From VFKU01 sp964411925 (GTDB lineage: Bacteria > Hydrogenedentota > Hydrogenedentia > Hydrogenedentales > GCA-2746185): DNA of 48,133 nt. Shown one piece after another: positions 7,669-17,128 of the stretch. The notes below the pieces were generated by a model. That model saw only the letters and a list, made by a program, of their open reading frames with translations, had not been told where the DNA came from and made no database searches. The position numbers were made by a program, and so were the translations under genes. Location: contig CAYPNI010000018.1 in the NCBI GenBank assembly GCA_964411925.1, positions 1-48,133 of the forward strand, given 5' to 3'. The first letter of the stretch is position 1. The number at the start of each line of letters is the position of its first letter.

Positions 7669-10600
7669 ATGACGACCCCCGGCCGTTTCATCCTCGCGTC
7701 CTTCGCCCTTCTTGTTGCCATTGCCGGCACGGAGGCGACTGCGGCAACCGTGGGCTCGCGCTTCGACCCGGCGGACTTCACGTCGATCGGCACGCTGAAC
7801 GTTTCCTCGGGAACCGTCACGTTCAATACGACGAACCGCACCGTATCCGGCTTCGCGGGGACGCCGGGTGTCTCGTCGACAACTGAAGGCGGCGAAAACG
7901 TCGTTGTTTACACGTTCAACTCGGTGTCGATCACGGGCACGGCGACGGTCACGATCACGGGTAATCGGCCGATCGTGATCTTGAGCAAGGGTGACTTTAC
8001 GTTGGGCCGCGCGATCACGATCAACGGCGGCAACGCCTCGGGCGGAAACAACGGCGTCGGCATTGTTGGCGGGTTCAACGGGGCGGACGAGGACGATGAC
8101 GGCGAGGGCCCCGGCGCGGGCGAATCGGCCAACAACGAAGGTGGTTCGGGCGCGGGTTACGGCGGGCAAGGCGGCGACGGCGCGAGCAACAACAGTGGCG
8201 GCGGCAACACGTATGGCACTTCGGACATTTACGACCTGTTTGGCGGCAGCGGTGGCGGCGGCGGACGCAACAGCAACCAGGGCGGCGGCGGCGGCGCGGG
8301 CGGCGGCGCGATCTCAGTCAGCGCGACGGGCACCATATCGATTCAGGCGGGCGGCTCCATCACGGTCAACGGCGGCAACGGCGCCACTGAGGTCCGCGCG
8401 GGTGGCGGTGGCGGCAGCGGCGGCTCGATCGTCTTATCAGCGCCCACGGTAACAAACGCGGGCACACTAAACGCGCGCGGCGGCAACGGCGGCGCAGCGA
8501 CGGGCAGCGGGCGCGAGGGCGGCGGTGGCGGCGGTGGCGGCCGCATTGCCATTTTTGCGAACACCCTGACCGCTGGCACGCGCAATGTGCAGGGCGGCGC
8601 GGGCGGTACAGGTTCGACTTCAGGCGACCCGGGTTCGACGGGCTCGTCGTACACCGACGTGTATTCCGTTCCGCCAGTCGTTAGCAGCATCACGCGGCTG
8701 GACAGCAGTCCGACCTTCGGCCCGACGGTGCGGTTCCGGATTACATTCAGCCGCTCGGTCCAGACCGTTGTCGCGAGCGACCTGCAACTGGTCGAGGGCG
8801 GTGGTCATAGCGGGGCTTCGATTGCGTCCATTTCGGGCAGCGGCACGACGCGCGATGTGACGGTCAACACGGGCACCGGCAGCGGCACGCTGAAGCTCAA
8901 TGTGCTGGACTTCGACACGATTCTGGACACGATCAACGTTCCGCTCGGCGGCGTAGGTCTGCGTAATGCCGACTTCACGACCGGTCAGTCATACGACATC
9001 CTGGATTTCACGCCCTCCGTCGTGCTCAGCGGCCCGTCGGTCTCGCAGACGCGGAACGGCCCGGTCACCTACACGGTCACCTACGATAACGTTCTGTTTA
9101 TTACCTTGAACTCGGGCCACATTACGCTCAACAAGACCGGCACCGCGGACGGAAGCGTGAGCGTGTCGGGATCCGGCAGCACGCGCACCGTTACGATTTC
9201 CAGCATCACGGGTACCGGCACGCTCGGCATCACGGTGGCGTCGGGAACGGCCGTTGCGTTCGGCAGTGTGCCGGGGGCAGGTCCGAGCACCACGTTCGAT
9301 GTCGATAACACACCGCCCGGCGTGAGCATAAGCGCGCCCTCGGCGACCGTTACCGCGACCGGCCCCGTGACCTACACCATCACCTACACCGACGCTACGG
9401 CCGTCTCGCTCGTCGCCGGGAACGTCTCGCTCAACCGCACAGGGACGGCAAACGGCATAGTCAGCGTCAGCGGCACCGGCACGGCAACGCGTACCGTCAC
9501 GATCTCGAGCATCACGGGGACGGGCACGATCGGCATCAGCCTGGCGGCCAACACGGCGACTGATGCGGTCGGTAACACCGCGCCCGCAGCCGGCCCCAGC
9601 CAGACCTTCATCGCCGACAACTCCGCGCTCAGTGTTTCGATCGGCGCGCCGAGCACGAGCCTTACGCGCACGGGCCCGGTGAATTTCCCGATAACGTACA
9701 ACGGCGCGAACACCGTGACGCTAGTGCCCGGCAACATTACGCTTAACAAAACGGGCACTGCGGACGGTTCGATCCTGGTGACGGGCAGCGGCAATACGAG
9801 TCGCATTGTCACCATCTCGGGAATCACGGGCGACGGCACGCTCAGCATCAGCATCGCAGCCGGCACGGCCTCGACCCTCGGCGGCACGCTGGCCCCGGCG
9901 GCGGGCCCGAGCGCCACGGTCACCGTCGACAATACCGCTCCGGGCGTGTCGATCTCTGCGCCGTCGCTGGATCCGACGTGCGGCTCGAATATCACATTCA
10001 CGGTGACTTATACCGACGCGAACAGCGTCTCGCTCACCGGTCTCAATGTGACGCTCAATCGTACCGGCACGGCAAACGGTGCGGTAGCGGTGTCGGGTTC
10101 GGGCACGTCCACCCGCACGGTTACCGTCAATAGCATCACGGGCAACGGCACGATCGGGATCTCGATCGCAGCGGGCACCGCGAGCGACACGGCAGGGAAT
10201 ACGGCCGCGGCGGCCGGACCGAGCGCCACGTCAACGGTGGATACACAGCCGCCTACGATTTCGATTGGCGCGCCGTCCACCACGCTGACTAACTCCGGCC
10301 CGGTGACATACACCGTCACGTACACGGGCGCGCAGACCGTCTCGCTCACGGCTTCGAATGTCACGCTGAACCGCACCGGCACCGCCAATGGCGTGGTGAC
10401 GGTCTCGGGCTCCGGCACCAGCACGCGCACCGTCACCGTTGACAACGTCACGGGCGACGGCACGATTGGGATTTCGATTGCCGCCGGCACGGCCGACGAC
10501 AACACGTGTAATCCTGCGCCGGCTTCCGCGGCGAGCCAGACCTTTGACGTCGATAACTCTCCGCCAGTGGCGAGCATTTCGGGACCGTCGACCGCGCTGA

Positions 10601-13600
10601 CCACGGGCGGACCGGTGACCTATACCGTCAGCTACACCGGAGCGGATCAGGTGACGCTGGCTCCGGGCGACATCACGCTGAACACGTCCGGCACGGCGAC
10701 GGGTACCGTCGGCGTCACGGGTAGCGGCACGAGCACACGGACGGTCACGATTAGCGGGATTACGGGCGACGGCTCGATCGGTATCACGGTGAACGCCGGT
10801 ACCGCGTCGGATCCGAGCGGCAACTTTGCGGCCGCCGCGGGCCCGAGCGCAACCTTTGTCGTCGACAACACGGCGCCGAGCCTCAGCATTGGCGCGCCGA
10901 CCCCGAGTCTCACGAATACCGGCCCGGTTTCGTTCACTGTGACCTATACCGGCGCGGACAGCATCCTTCTCGCGCCCGGCCTGGTCTCGCTCAACACGAC
11001 CGGAACGGCGACGGGCACGGTAAACGTCCTTGGGACCGGCACGACGACCCGCACGATCCAGATCTCGGGCATCACGGGCGATGGCACGATCGGCGTAAGC
11101 ATCGCGGCGCTGAGCGCCGTGGACACTGCTGGAAACCAGGCGGCTGCCGCGGGCCCGAGCGCAACGTTCACTGTGGACAACGCCGGACCGACGATCGCGA
11201 TCGGCGCGCCGTCTGCGGCGTCGACCCAGAGCGGCCCGGTCTCCTACACCGTGAGTTACACGGGGGCGTCGGCGATTACGTTAGCCAACGCTGACATCGT
11301 CGTCAGCACCACGGGTACCGCAGCGGGCACCGCGACGGTCTCGGGCTCGGGAACCGCCGCGCGGACCGTGACGTTTAGCGGTGTCACCGGTAACGGCACG
11401 ATCGGCTTCACGATCGTTTCGGGTACCGCGACGGACGCGGCCGGCAACCTCGCGGTTGCGGGCGGCCCGAGTGCGACATTTGTGGTCGATAACACCGGCC
11501 CCGGCGTGAGCATTAGCTCGCCGTCGCCGGTGATTACCAATGGCGGACCCGTGGTCTACACGGTCAACTACACCGATGCGGCAAGCGTGACGCTGGCGAA
11601 TGCGAACGTCACCCTGAATTCGACCGGCAACGCTGCGGGCACGGTCTCAGTGTCAGGCAGCGGCACCTCCGCGCGCACGGTAACGATCAGCGGCATCACC
11701 GGCAACGGGACGCTCTCGATTTCCGTCGCCGCGGGCACAGCGGCCGATAGCGTGGGCAACCTCGCCGCGGCGGAAGGTCCGGCCACGCCGGTTGTCGTCG
11801 ATAACTTGGCGCCCTCTATCTTGATCGGCGCGCCCTCGGCGACGCTCACGGCGACCGGCCCGGTCACGTACACCGTCTCGTACGTCGATGCGGACGCGAT
11901 TACACTTGCGCCCGGCAACGTCACGCTGAACACGACGGGCACGGCCACCGGCACGGTCAGCGTGTCCGGCGCGGGCCCGATTACGCGCACGGTGACCATT
12001 TCCGGAATCTCGGGCAACGGCACGATCGGGATCAACGTCGCGGCCGGCACCGCGTCGGACAACGCGGGCAACTCCGCGGCGTCCGCCGGCCCGAGCACGA
12101 CGTTCGACGTCAGCAATACGCTGCCGAGCCTTTCCATCGGCGCGCCGTCGGTCTCGGCCGCGCGCACCGGCCCGGTGTCGATCCCGCTCACCTTCGCGCA
12201 CGTCAATGCGATCAACATGACACTCGCGAACCTGACGTTGAACAGCACGGGAACGGCGACCGGCACCATGGCGATCTCGGGTTCGGGGCTTGCTTCGCGC
12301 ACGGTCACGATCTCGGGCATCACGGGTGACGGCACACTGAGCATCTCGGTGTCGGCGGGCGCGGGACAGAACGGCCTGGGCGATCAGACCCCGGCCGCCG
12401 GTCCCAGCGCGGCGATCACCGTTGACAACACGGCGCCCGGCATCGCGATTGGCGCGCCGTCGGCAGCGTCCACCACAGGCGGGCCGATCAGCTACACGGT
12501 GAGCTACACCGGAGCTTCGGACGTCACCCTCGCGCCGGGTAACGTCACCTTGAACCGCACGGGTACGGCGAACGGCACGGTCTCGGTTACGGGCACGGGC
12601 CCGGACGACCGCACGGTCACGATCTCGGGCATTACGGGCGACGGCACGATCGGCATCTCGATTGCCGCCGCGACGGCGTCCGACCTGGCGGGCAATACCG
12701 CGCCGGCTGCTGGTCCGAGCGCGACGTTCCTCGTGGACAACTCGGGTCCCGGCTTGGGAATTGTCGGACCTTCGGTGGTCGTTTCGAACGACGGTCCCGT
12801 GAGCTATACCCTGAACTACACCAACGCGACCTCGGTCACACTGACGCCGGCGCACATCAGCCTCGTCACGACGGGCACGGCGAACGCCGTGGTCTCGGTC
12901 TCGGGGTCTGGCAGCGCCAGCCGCACCGTCAGCCTCATTAATCTGACGGGCGACGGCACGATCCGGATCAACGTGGCGGCGGGTTCCGCGGAGGACGGTC
13001 TGGGCAACCAGGCGGCCGCCGCAGGCCCGAGCCAGCCGGTCACGGTGGACAACACCGCGCCAATCATCACCATTCTCGGCAGCAACCCGGTCGTTGTCGA
13101 GCGGACCCTGCCGTACGTTGACGCGGGTGCCAGCGCCGCGGACAACATCGACGGCAATATCAGCAACAAGATCCAGAAGCTGCAGAACGTAGACGTCTGG
13201 ACGGCGGGCGCGTACACCGTGGTGTACAACGTCACCGATCTGGCGGGCAACGCGGCGGTGCCGCAAGTGCGCACGGTGAACGTCACCGATCAGCCGGAAG
13301 ACGCCACAGTGCTCGAGGCGCTGGGCCGCACGGTCTGCCGGACGGGGATCTGCGTCACGATCAACGGGAACACGGTGTTCACCCCGGGCGGCTCGTTCGT
13401 CCTGGAGATTGACCGGCCGCAGACGGGCATTATCCCGGCGGCGCTGTTCCCGAGCATGCTTCGCGGGACGTGGTTCGACGTGAAGCCGCACCACATCGCC
13501 GCGAACAACCTGGGCAGCGTAACGCTGGATTACGGCGCGGCGCTCGCCGGGGCGCAGAGTGCCGCCCGTGCCAGCGGCCGCAGCATCAATGAGAACGAGT

Positions 13601-14004
13601 TGTTCATCTACTTCATCGACGCGGAGACCGGTGCGACGAGCATTCTCGACGCGACGATAAACAAGGCCGAGAAGAAGGTGTCGACGAACATCGTCCAGCT
13701 CGGCATCTACGCGGTGGGCGCGTTCCTCACCGAGGAAGACTCTGACGCGGACAACGACCTGTTGGACGATACCGACGAGCCGACCTACGGAACGGACCCG
13801 AACAATCCTGACACGGACGGCGACGGCGTGATGGACGGTATCGAAGTCTTCTTCGGCACCGACCCGCTGAACCCGAACGACTTCCCCGAACTGCCGGCGA
13901 ACTCGCCGCGCGGATTGCTGGCGCTGATCGTCGGGATGGCGCTGGCCGGGGCGACGATCATCGCGGGACGGCAGGTGCGTCGCAGGCCCGTATCGAAACG
14001 GTAA
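7669..14004 (+). CDS. giant secreted surface protein with glycine-rich region and 13 Ig-like repeats
   Basis: A 2111-residue protein. Residues 1-26 are a signal peptide (ending TEATAA). Residues about 118-325 are extremely Gly/Asn-rich (runs such as GGGGGGGGRIAIFA). Residues about 335-447 resemble the widespread Ig-like domain with FRITFSRSVQ, ASDLQLVEGG and GSGTLKLNVLD. Thirteen Ig-like repeats follow (448-1795), each ending in a Val/Asp/Asn motif like TVDN and containing GPVTYTV and ITGDGTIGISIAAGTA. Residues 1796-1876 fit a DUF5011/Cry22-type Ig domain (DAGASAADNIDGNI). Near the end are Asp-rich thrombospondin type 3-like Ca-binding motifs (DTDGDGVMDGIE, about 2022-2072), then a hydrophobic helix (about 2082-2101) and an Arg-rich tail, GRQVRRRPVSKR, resembling C-terminal sorting signals. 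CGGAG precedes the ATG. A role as an adhesin or surface layer component is inferred only from architecture. Confidence 0.92.
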   Translation: MTTPGRFILASFALLVAIAGTEATAATVGSRFDPADFTSIGTLNVSSGTVTFNTTNRTVSGFAGTPGVSSTTEGGENVVVYTFNSVSITGTATVTITGNRPIVILSKGDFTLGRAITINGGNASGGNNGVGIVGGFNGADEDDDGEGPGAGESANNEGGSGAGYGGQGGDGASNNSGGGNTYGTSDIYDLFGGSGGGGGRNSNQGGGGGAGGGAISVSATGTISIQAGGSITVNGGNGATEVRAGGGGGSGGSIVLSAPTVTNAGTLNARGGNGGAATGSGREGGGGGGGGRIAIFANTLTAGTRNVQGGAGGTGSTSGDPGSTGSSYTDVYSVPPVVSSITRLDSSPTFGPTVRFRITFSRSVQTVVASDLQLVEGGGHSGASIASISGSGTTRDVTVNTGTGSGTLKLNVLDFDTILDTINVPLGGVGLRNADFTTGQSYDILDFTPSVVLSGPSVSQTRNGPVTYTVTYDNVLFITLNSGHITLNKTGTADGSVSVSGSGSTRTVTISSITGTGTLGITVASGTAVAFGSVPGAGPSTTFDVDNTPPGVSISAPSATVTATGPVTYTITYTDATAVSLVAGNVSLNRTGTANGIVSVSGTGTATRTVTISSITGTGTIGISLAANTATDAVGNTAPAAGPSQTFIADNSALSVSIGAPSTSLTRTGPVNFPITYNGANTVTLVPGNITLNKTGTADGSILVTGSGNTSRIVTISGITGDGTLSISIAAGTASTLGGTLAPAAGPSATVTVDNTAPGVSISAPSLDPTCGSNITFTVTYTDANSVSLTGLNVTLNRTGTANGAVAVSGSGTSTRTVTVNSITGNGTIGISIAAGTASDTAGNTAAAAGPSATSTVDTQPPTISIGAPSTTLTNSGPVTYTVTYTGAQTVSLTASNVTLNRTGTANGVVTVSGSGTSTRTVTVDNVTGDGTIGISIAAGTADDNTCNPAPASAASQTFDVDNSPPVASISGPSTALTTGGPVTYTVSYTGADQVTLAPGDITLNTSGTATGTVGVTGSGTSTRTVTISGITGDGSIGITVNAGTASDPSGNFAAAAGPSATFVVDNTAPSLSIGAPTPSLTNTGPVSFTVTYTGADSILLAPGLVSLNTTGTATGTVNVLGTGTTTRTIQISGITGDGTIGVSIAALSAVDTAGNQAAAAGPSATFTVDNAGPTIAIGAPSAASTQSGPVSYTVSYTGASAITLANADIVVSTTGTAAGTATVSGSGTAARTVTFSGVTGNGTIGFTIVSGTATDAAGNLAVAGGPSATFVVDNTGPGVSISSPSPVITNGGPVVYTVNYTDAASVTLANANVTLNSTGNAAGTVSVSGSGTSARTVTISGITGNGTLSISVAAGTAADSVGNLAAAEGPATPVVVDNLAPSILIGAPSATLTATGPVTYTVSYVDADAITLAPGNVTLNTTGTATGTVSVSGAGPITRTVTISGISGNGTIGINVAAGTASDNAGNSAASAGPSTTFDVSNTLPSLSIGAPSVSAARTGPVSIPLTFAHVNAINMTLANLTLNSTGTATGTMAISGSGLASRTVTISGITGDGTLSISVSAGAGQNGLGDQTPAAGPSAAITVDNTAPGIAIGAPSAASTTGGPISYTVSYTGASDVTLAPGNVTLNRTGTANGTVSVTGTGPDDRTVTISGITGDGTIGISIAAATASDLAGNTAPAAGPSATFLVDNSGPGLGIVGPSVVVSNDGPVSYTLNYTNATSVTLTPAHISLVTTGTANAVVSVSGSGSASRTVSLINLTGDGTIRINVAAGSAEDGLGNQAAAAGPSQPVTVDNTAPIITILGSNPVVVERTLPYVDAGASAADNIDGNISNKIQKLQNVDVWTAGAYTVVYNVTDLAGNAAVPQVRTVNVTDQPEDATVLEALGRTVCRTGICVTINGNTVFTPGGSFVLEIDRPQTGIIPAALFPSMLRGTWFDVKPHHIAANNLGSVTLDYGAALAGAQSAARASGRSINENELFIYFIDAETGATSILDATINKAEKKVSTNIVQLGIYAVGAFLTEEDSDADNDLLDDTDEPTYGTDPNNPDTDGDGVMDGIEVFFGTDPLNPNDFPELPANSPRGLLALIVGMALAGATIIAGRQVRRRPVSKR
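9010..9309 (+). repeat. first, divergent Ig-like repeat (100 codons)
   Basis: This unit encodes residues 448-547 and aligns with the following repeats, with the same GPVTYTVTYD, LNKTGTADGSV and ITGTGTLGITV landmarks. It is four codons shorter than every later copy and starts after a different domain, so it is the boundary copy of the array. Confidence 0.85.
9310..13053 (+). repeat. 12 tandem Ig-like repeats, each exactly 312 bp (104 codons)
   Basis: Units start at 9310 and every 312 bp thereafter; 12 x 312 = 3744 bp ends exactly at 13053, where the DUF5011-like domain begins. Landmarks in each unit: a start such as TAPGVSI.AP, then GPV.YTV.YT, LN.TGTA.G, RTVTISGITG.GT, and an end such as AAGPSATF.VDN. 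The units differ at many positions but keep length with no net insertion or deletion. Confidence 0.93.
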
Positions 14005-14049
14005 CCACTTGATATAGAGAAGCAATAGAAAAACAAGGGGAACGTAGAA

Positions 14050-15114
14050 ATGAGAAAGCGACATGGTTTCACCCTGATCGAGCTGCTGGTCGTGATTGCC
14101 ATCATCGGCATCCTGGCCGCGATCCTGCTGCCGGCGCTCGCCCGGGCCCGCGAGGCGGCACGCCGCGCCTCGTGCGCCAACAACCTCAAGCAGTTCGGCC
14201 TCGCGCTGAAGATGTATGCGAACGAGAGCGAGGGCGAGAAGTTTCCTCCGGTGGTGTTCCCGTTGGAGGAAGAGGCGGGCGGATTTATCGATCCGTCGGT
14301 CCTGGCCGGTCTGTTGATGGCCGACCCCATCGCGGTCTATCCGGAGTACATCACCGATTCGAACATTTACTTCTGTCCGTCGGACATCAGCCGGCCGAGC
14401 CCGCAAGAGCAGCGCCATCGTATCGACCTCATCACCACGACGCCGGGTCTGACGCATCGCGACAAGTACGACGCGTGGGTGAGCGCCCTCGGCCCGACGT
14501 CGTACGCGTATCTCGCGTGGGTCGCGCTCCAGGACGAACCGAACTGCGGCAATGACCTTGCGCTCGTGGACTCGGAGATCTTCGCGATTCGTTTCATGGT
14601 CGCCGGCATGGTCGACCAGCAGGGCTGGAACCCCTACTCCATCCACGACGACATCAACTGGCTCACGCCGTCGTTCGAGGACCTTGGAATCGATGAATCG
14701 GTGGCCGGCTGCTGGGGATCGGGCCCGCTCTCGACGAGCGTGCGCACGCGCGAAGGCATCGAGCGCTTCTTCATTACCGACATCCAGAACCCCGGTGCGA
14801 GCAGCCGCGCGCAGAGCACGATTCCGATCATGTTCGACATGATCAGCGCCCCGAACCCGTCGACTAGCGAGTTCCCGACGGACATCAGCGGGTTCCCGGT
14901 GGGTGGCAAATTGCAGCGCTTCAACCACATTCCAGGCGGGATCAACTGCCTGTATCTGGACGGCCACGTGCAATACGTCCGGTTCAAACAGGAGTACCCC
15001 GCGTCTCCGGGCGCCGCGTTCTACGTCGGCGGCGCCACGACTTGGGCCAGCTCGGGCGAGGACCTGTGGCAGAGCTACGCCATCGAGCCGAACGGCCCCT
15101 TCCCGGCGCAGTGA
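14050..15114 (+). CDS. DUF1559 prepilin-like protein, co-transcribed with the giant surface protein
   Basis: A 354-residue protein beginning MRKRHGFTLIELLVVIAI, a prepilin peptidase recognition site with a hydrophobic helix, followed by AREAARRASCANNLKQFG, the DUF1559 hallmark. The C-terminal part carries REGIERFFITDIQNPG and PGGINCLYLDGHVQY, the H-X9-DG-type region, matching the gene at 4912-5952. It starts 45 bp after the surface protein stop on the same strand, with AAGGGGAA before the ATG, and the pair ends at a terminator, so the two are probably one transcript. A link between the pseudopilin and export or assembly of the surface protein is an inference from this arrangement. The middle of the protein (residues about 70-230) is not closely similar to the other copy. 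Confidence 0.9.
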   Translation: MRKRHGFTLIELLVVIAIIGILAAILLPALARAREAARRASCANNLKQFGLALKMYANESEGEKFPPVVFPLEEEAGGFIDPSVLAGLLMADPIAVYPEYITDSNIYFCPSDISRPSPQEQRHRIDLITTTPGLTHRDKYDAWVSALGPTSYAYLAWVALQDEPNCGNDLALVDSEIFAIRFMVAGMVDQQGWNPYSIHDDINWLTPSFEDLGIDESVAGCWGSGPLSTSVRTREGIERFFITDIQNPGASSRAQSTIPIMFDMISAPNPSTSEFPTDISGFPVGGKLQRFNHIPGGINCLYLDGHVQYVRFKQEYPASPGAAFYVGGATTWASSGEDLWQSYAIEPNGPFPAQ

Positions 15115-15159
15115 AGTTGCTACGGCAAGCCGCGCCGCAGCTTCCATAGAATTGACCGG

Positions 15160-15198
15160 ACCGGCCACTCATTTTCGACGAGGAAATGGGTGGCCGGT
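15160..15198 (+). terminator. intrinsic terminator of the surface protein/pseudopilin transcript
   Basis: Inverted repeat arms 15160-15174 and 15184-15198 (15 bp with one mismatch) enclose a 9-nt loop and are followed by TGCTGTTTTCC. It lies 45 bp after the pseudopilin stop. Confidence 0.8.
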
Positions 15199-15284
15199 TG
15201 CTGTTTTCCTCCACGCCGCGTCGATGTCGCCCTACTTGCCCTCTGAGGTATGCTCTCTTTTGCGCAGGGGAATCGTTTCGATTC

Positions 15285-16064
15285 ATGGCAAAGATTAGTG
15301 CGTGCATCATTTCGTTCAACGAAGAGGCGAAGATAGGCGATTGCATTCGCAGCGTGCAGGGCGTGGCCGACGAGATCGTCGTCGTCGATTCGTGCAGCAC
15401 CGACCGGACGCGGGAAATCGCGCAGGAACTCGGTGCGCGTGTCATCGAACAGCCGTTTTTGGGCTACATCGAGCAGAAGAATTTTGCCGTCGATCAGGCA
15501 TCGCACGAGTGGATTCTGGCGCTCGACTGCGACGAACGACTGTCCGGACCCCTTCGCGACGCCATTCGAGCCGGGAAGGATACCCTCCAGCCGGGCACCG
15601 CATACCAAATGTCGCGGAAGACGTTCTATGTCAACCGGTGGCTGGACCATTGCTGGTACCCCGATCGCAAGGTGAGATTGTTTCACCGGTCACAGGGGCG
15701 CTGGGGCGGCGTGAATCCTCACGATCGCGTCGAGGTGCAAGGCGCTGACATCGTCACGTTGCCCGGAGACATACTTCATCTCTCGTTCGACTCGATTTCC
15801 GACCATGTGCAGACGATCGACCGTTTCACGGAGATCGGCGCGCGCGAAGCGTTCGCCCGGGGCAAACGGGCCACCCGGCTGGATCCTTTTATCCACGGCG
15901 CGGCGACCTTCGGGAAACAGTATCTCCTGAAACGGGGATTTCTCGACGGTTTCCCGGGGCTTACGGCGTGCGCGCTGTCCGGCGTGCACGCCTACGTGAA
16001 GTATTCGAAGCTGCGCATGCTGGGGATGAGCGACGCTAACGGGACAGGTATGCCTCCGCGATGA
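15285..16064 (+). CDS. family 2 glycosyltransferase (WaaE/KdtX-like)
   Basis: The start is the ATG of MAKISACIISFNEE, where the first beta strand of the GT-A fold begins; the longer upstream extension is Arg/Pro-rich and not family-like. The 259-residue product has EIVVVDSCSTDRT (about 30-42), GYIEQKNFAVDQA and the DxD metal/nucleotide-sugar motif DCDERLS (Asp81, Asp83). This pattern is typical of enzymes adding a sugar to lipopolysaccharide core, so a role at the cytoplasmic face of the inner membrane in cell-surface glycan synthesis is likely, though donor and acceptor are unknown. A GCAGGGGAA motif lies about 14 nt upstream, rather far. Its 3' end overlaps the convergent GT9 gene by 29 bp. 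Confidence 0.88.
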   Translation: MAKISACIISFNEEAKIGDCIRSVQGVADEIVVVDSCSTDRTREIAQELGARVIEQPFLGYIEQKNFAVDQASHEWILALDCDERLSGPLRDAIRAGKDTLQPGTAYQMSRKTFYVNRWLDHCWYPDRKVRLFHRSQGRWGGVNPHDRVEVQGADIVTLPGDILHLSFDSISDHVQTIDRFTEIGAREAFARGKRATRLDPFIHGAATFGKQYLLKRGFLDGFPGLTACALSGVHAYVKYSKLRMLGMSDANGTGMPPR

Positions 16065-17052
16065 CGGCGGCCGCGCTCTGTACGTTGATCGACCGCATAT
16101 CCTCATCGGCTGCCGAATCGGGCGGCGCAAACGCGAGCCGGCGTTCGGGCGAATTCAGCGTTTGCCAGCGCAGAGACGTTGCAGACCGCCGACGCGTGTA
16201 GAACGCGGCCGTGGGCCGATCCAGCGCGCCGGCGATGTGCAAGGGCCCGGTGGAGCCCGAGACGAACACGTCGGCCGCGGCGATGCGGGCCGTAAACGCC
16301 CGCAGCCCTGCGGTCGATTCGAAGACTGCTGCACGCGCGCCAAATGGCGCCGCCAGCGAGCGAGCGGCCCTCACTTCCGCCGGACCGGCGGTAAATACGA
16401 CCCGGACACGCGGATTACCGCCGGTGAGCTCCCGTGCAAGCGCGGCGAACTGATCCGGCGACAGATTGCGCGCGGAGCCACCGCTCCCCGCGTGGATAAA
16501 CACGAGCACGGCGTCGTCCGGCCAGGACGAATTGGCAAGAACTTGTGTGCGCTGTTCCGCGACCTCGTGTGCCGGGATCTGCAAATAGGGCGGTCCCGGT
16601 AGCGGCGATGTCTGCGTCTCGCCGGACTCCAGAAAACACCGCGCGAGATCGACGTTGTACTCCCACTCCGGTTTCGCGGACCGTGACCTGCGCTGCGTGA
16701 CGCGGTGCGTGTAGAACACCTGAAACGATTTCGTCGCGGGCGCCAGACGATGGGGCACGCGAGCGAGTGCGAGCGCCAGCGCGATGCGTGCACTGGAGTA
16801 CAGCGCTATCGCAGCGTCGAATTTCTCTTGCGCGACAAGTCGGGCAAGTCTTCGCGCGGCGTTGAACCCATGACCGCCGGGGTCAACGAGTACACGATCG
16901 ATCCATGGGCAGAGTTCGGCCATTTCGCGCGTGTATTCGGGGACGAGGCCAACAACCTCGCTATCGGGCAGGGATCTCTTGATCAACGCGAACGCGGGAT
17001 ACGCGAGCATAAAGTCGCCCAACTTGTCGTTCCGAATGACTAGAATCCGCAT
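16036..17052 (-). CDS. family 9 glycosyltransferase (heptosyltransferase-like)
   Basis: A 338-residue protein starting at MRILVIRNDKLGDF, the classic GT9 N-terminus; the 16 residues upstream in the same frame are not family-like. Other landmarks are HAGSGGSARNLSPDQF (about 195-210), the putative nucleotide-sugar site, and VSGSTGPLHIAGAL near the C-terminus, which matches the GT9 STG.LH motif. GT9 enzymes transfer heptose or a related sugar to LPS inner core in the cytoplasm. It lies tail to tail with the GT2 gene (29-bp overlap) and head to head with the GT4 gene (about 76 bp between starts), forming a small glycosyltransferase island. No strong ribosome-binding site is seen. Confidence 0.88.
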   Translation of the reverse strand: MRILVIRNDKLGDFMLAYPAFALIKRSLPDSEVVGLVPEYTREMAELCPWIDRVLVDPGGHGFNAARRLARLVAQEKFDAAIALYSSARIALALALARVPHRLAPATKSFQVFYTHRVTQRRSRSAKPEWEYNVDLARCFLESGETQTSPLPGPPYLQIPAHEVAEQRTQVLANSSWPDDAVLVFIHAGSGGSARNLSPDQFAALARELTGGNPRVRVVFTAGPAEVRAARSLAAPFGARAAVFESTAGLRAFTARIAAADVFVSGSTGPLHIAGALDRPTAAFYTRRRSATSLRWQTLNSPERRLAFAPPDSAADEDMRSINVQSAAAVIAEAYLSR

Positions 17053-17128
17053 GCAGCAGGGGAACTCAGTGGGGTTGAAAAACCTTCGGAGAATGTACAC
17101 GAACCAGTCGTCGAATTTCCGCGAACCG

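Noticed and set aside
9081..12740. Many antisense frames rich in Val/Pro/Ala in the repeat array
   Set aside because: They are reverse images of the Ig repeats and carry no independent start signals or family motifs.
11653..15168. Open minus-strand frame of 1171 codons across the giant gene and the pseudopilin
   Set aside because: It is antisense to two well supported genes, is extremely Arg-rich and repeats with the 312-bp period; since 312 is divisible by three, the repeated units keep one antisense frame open.
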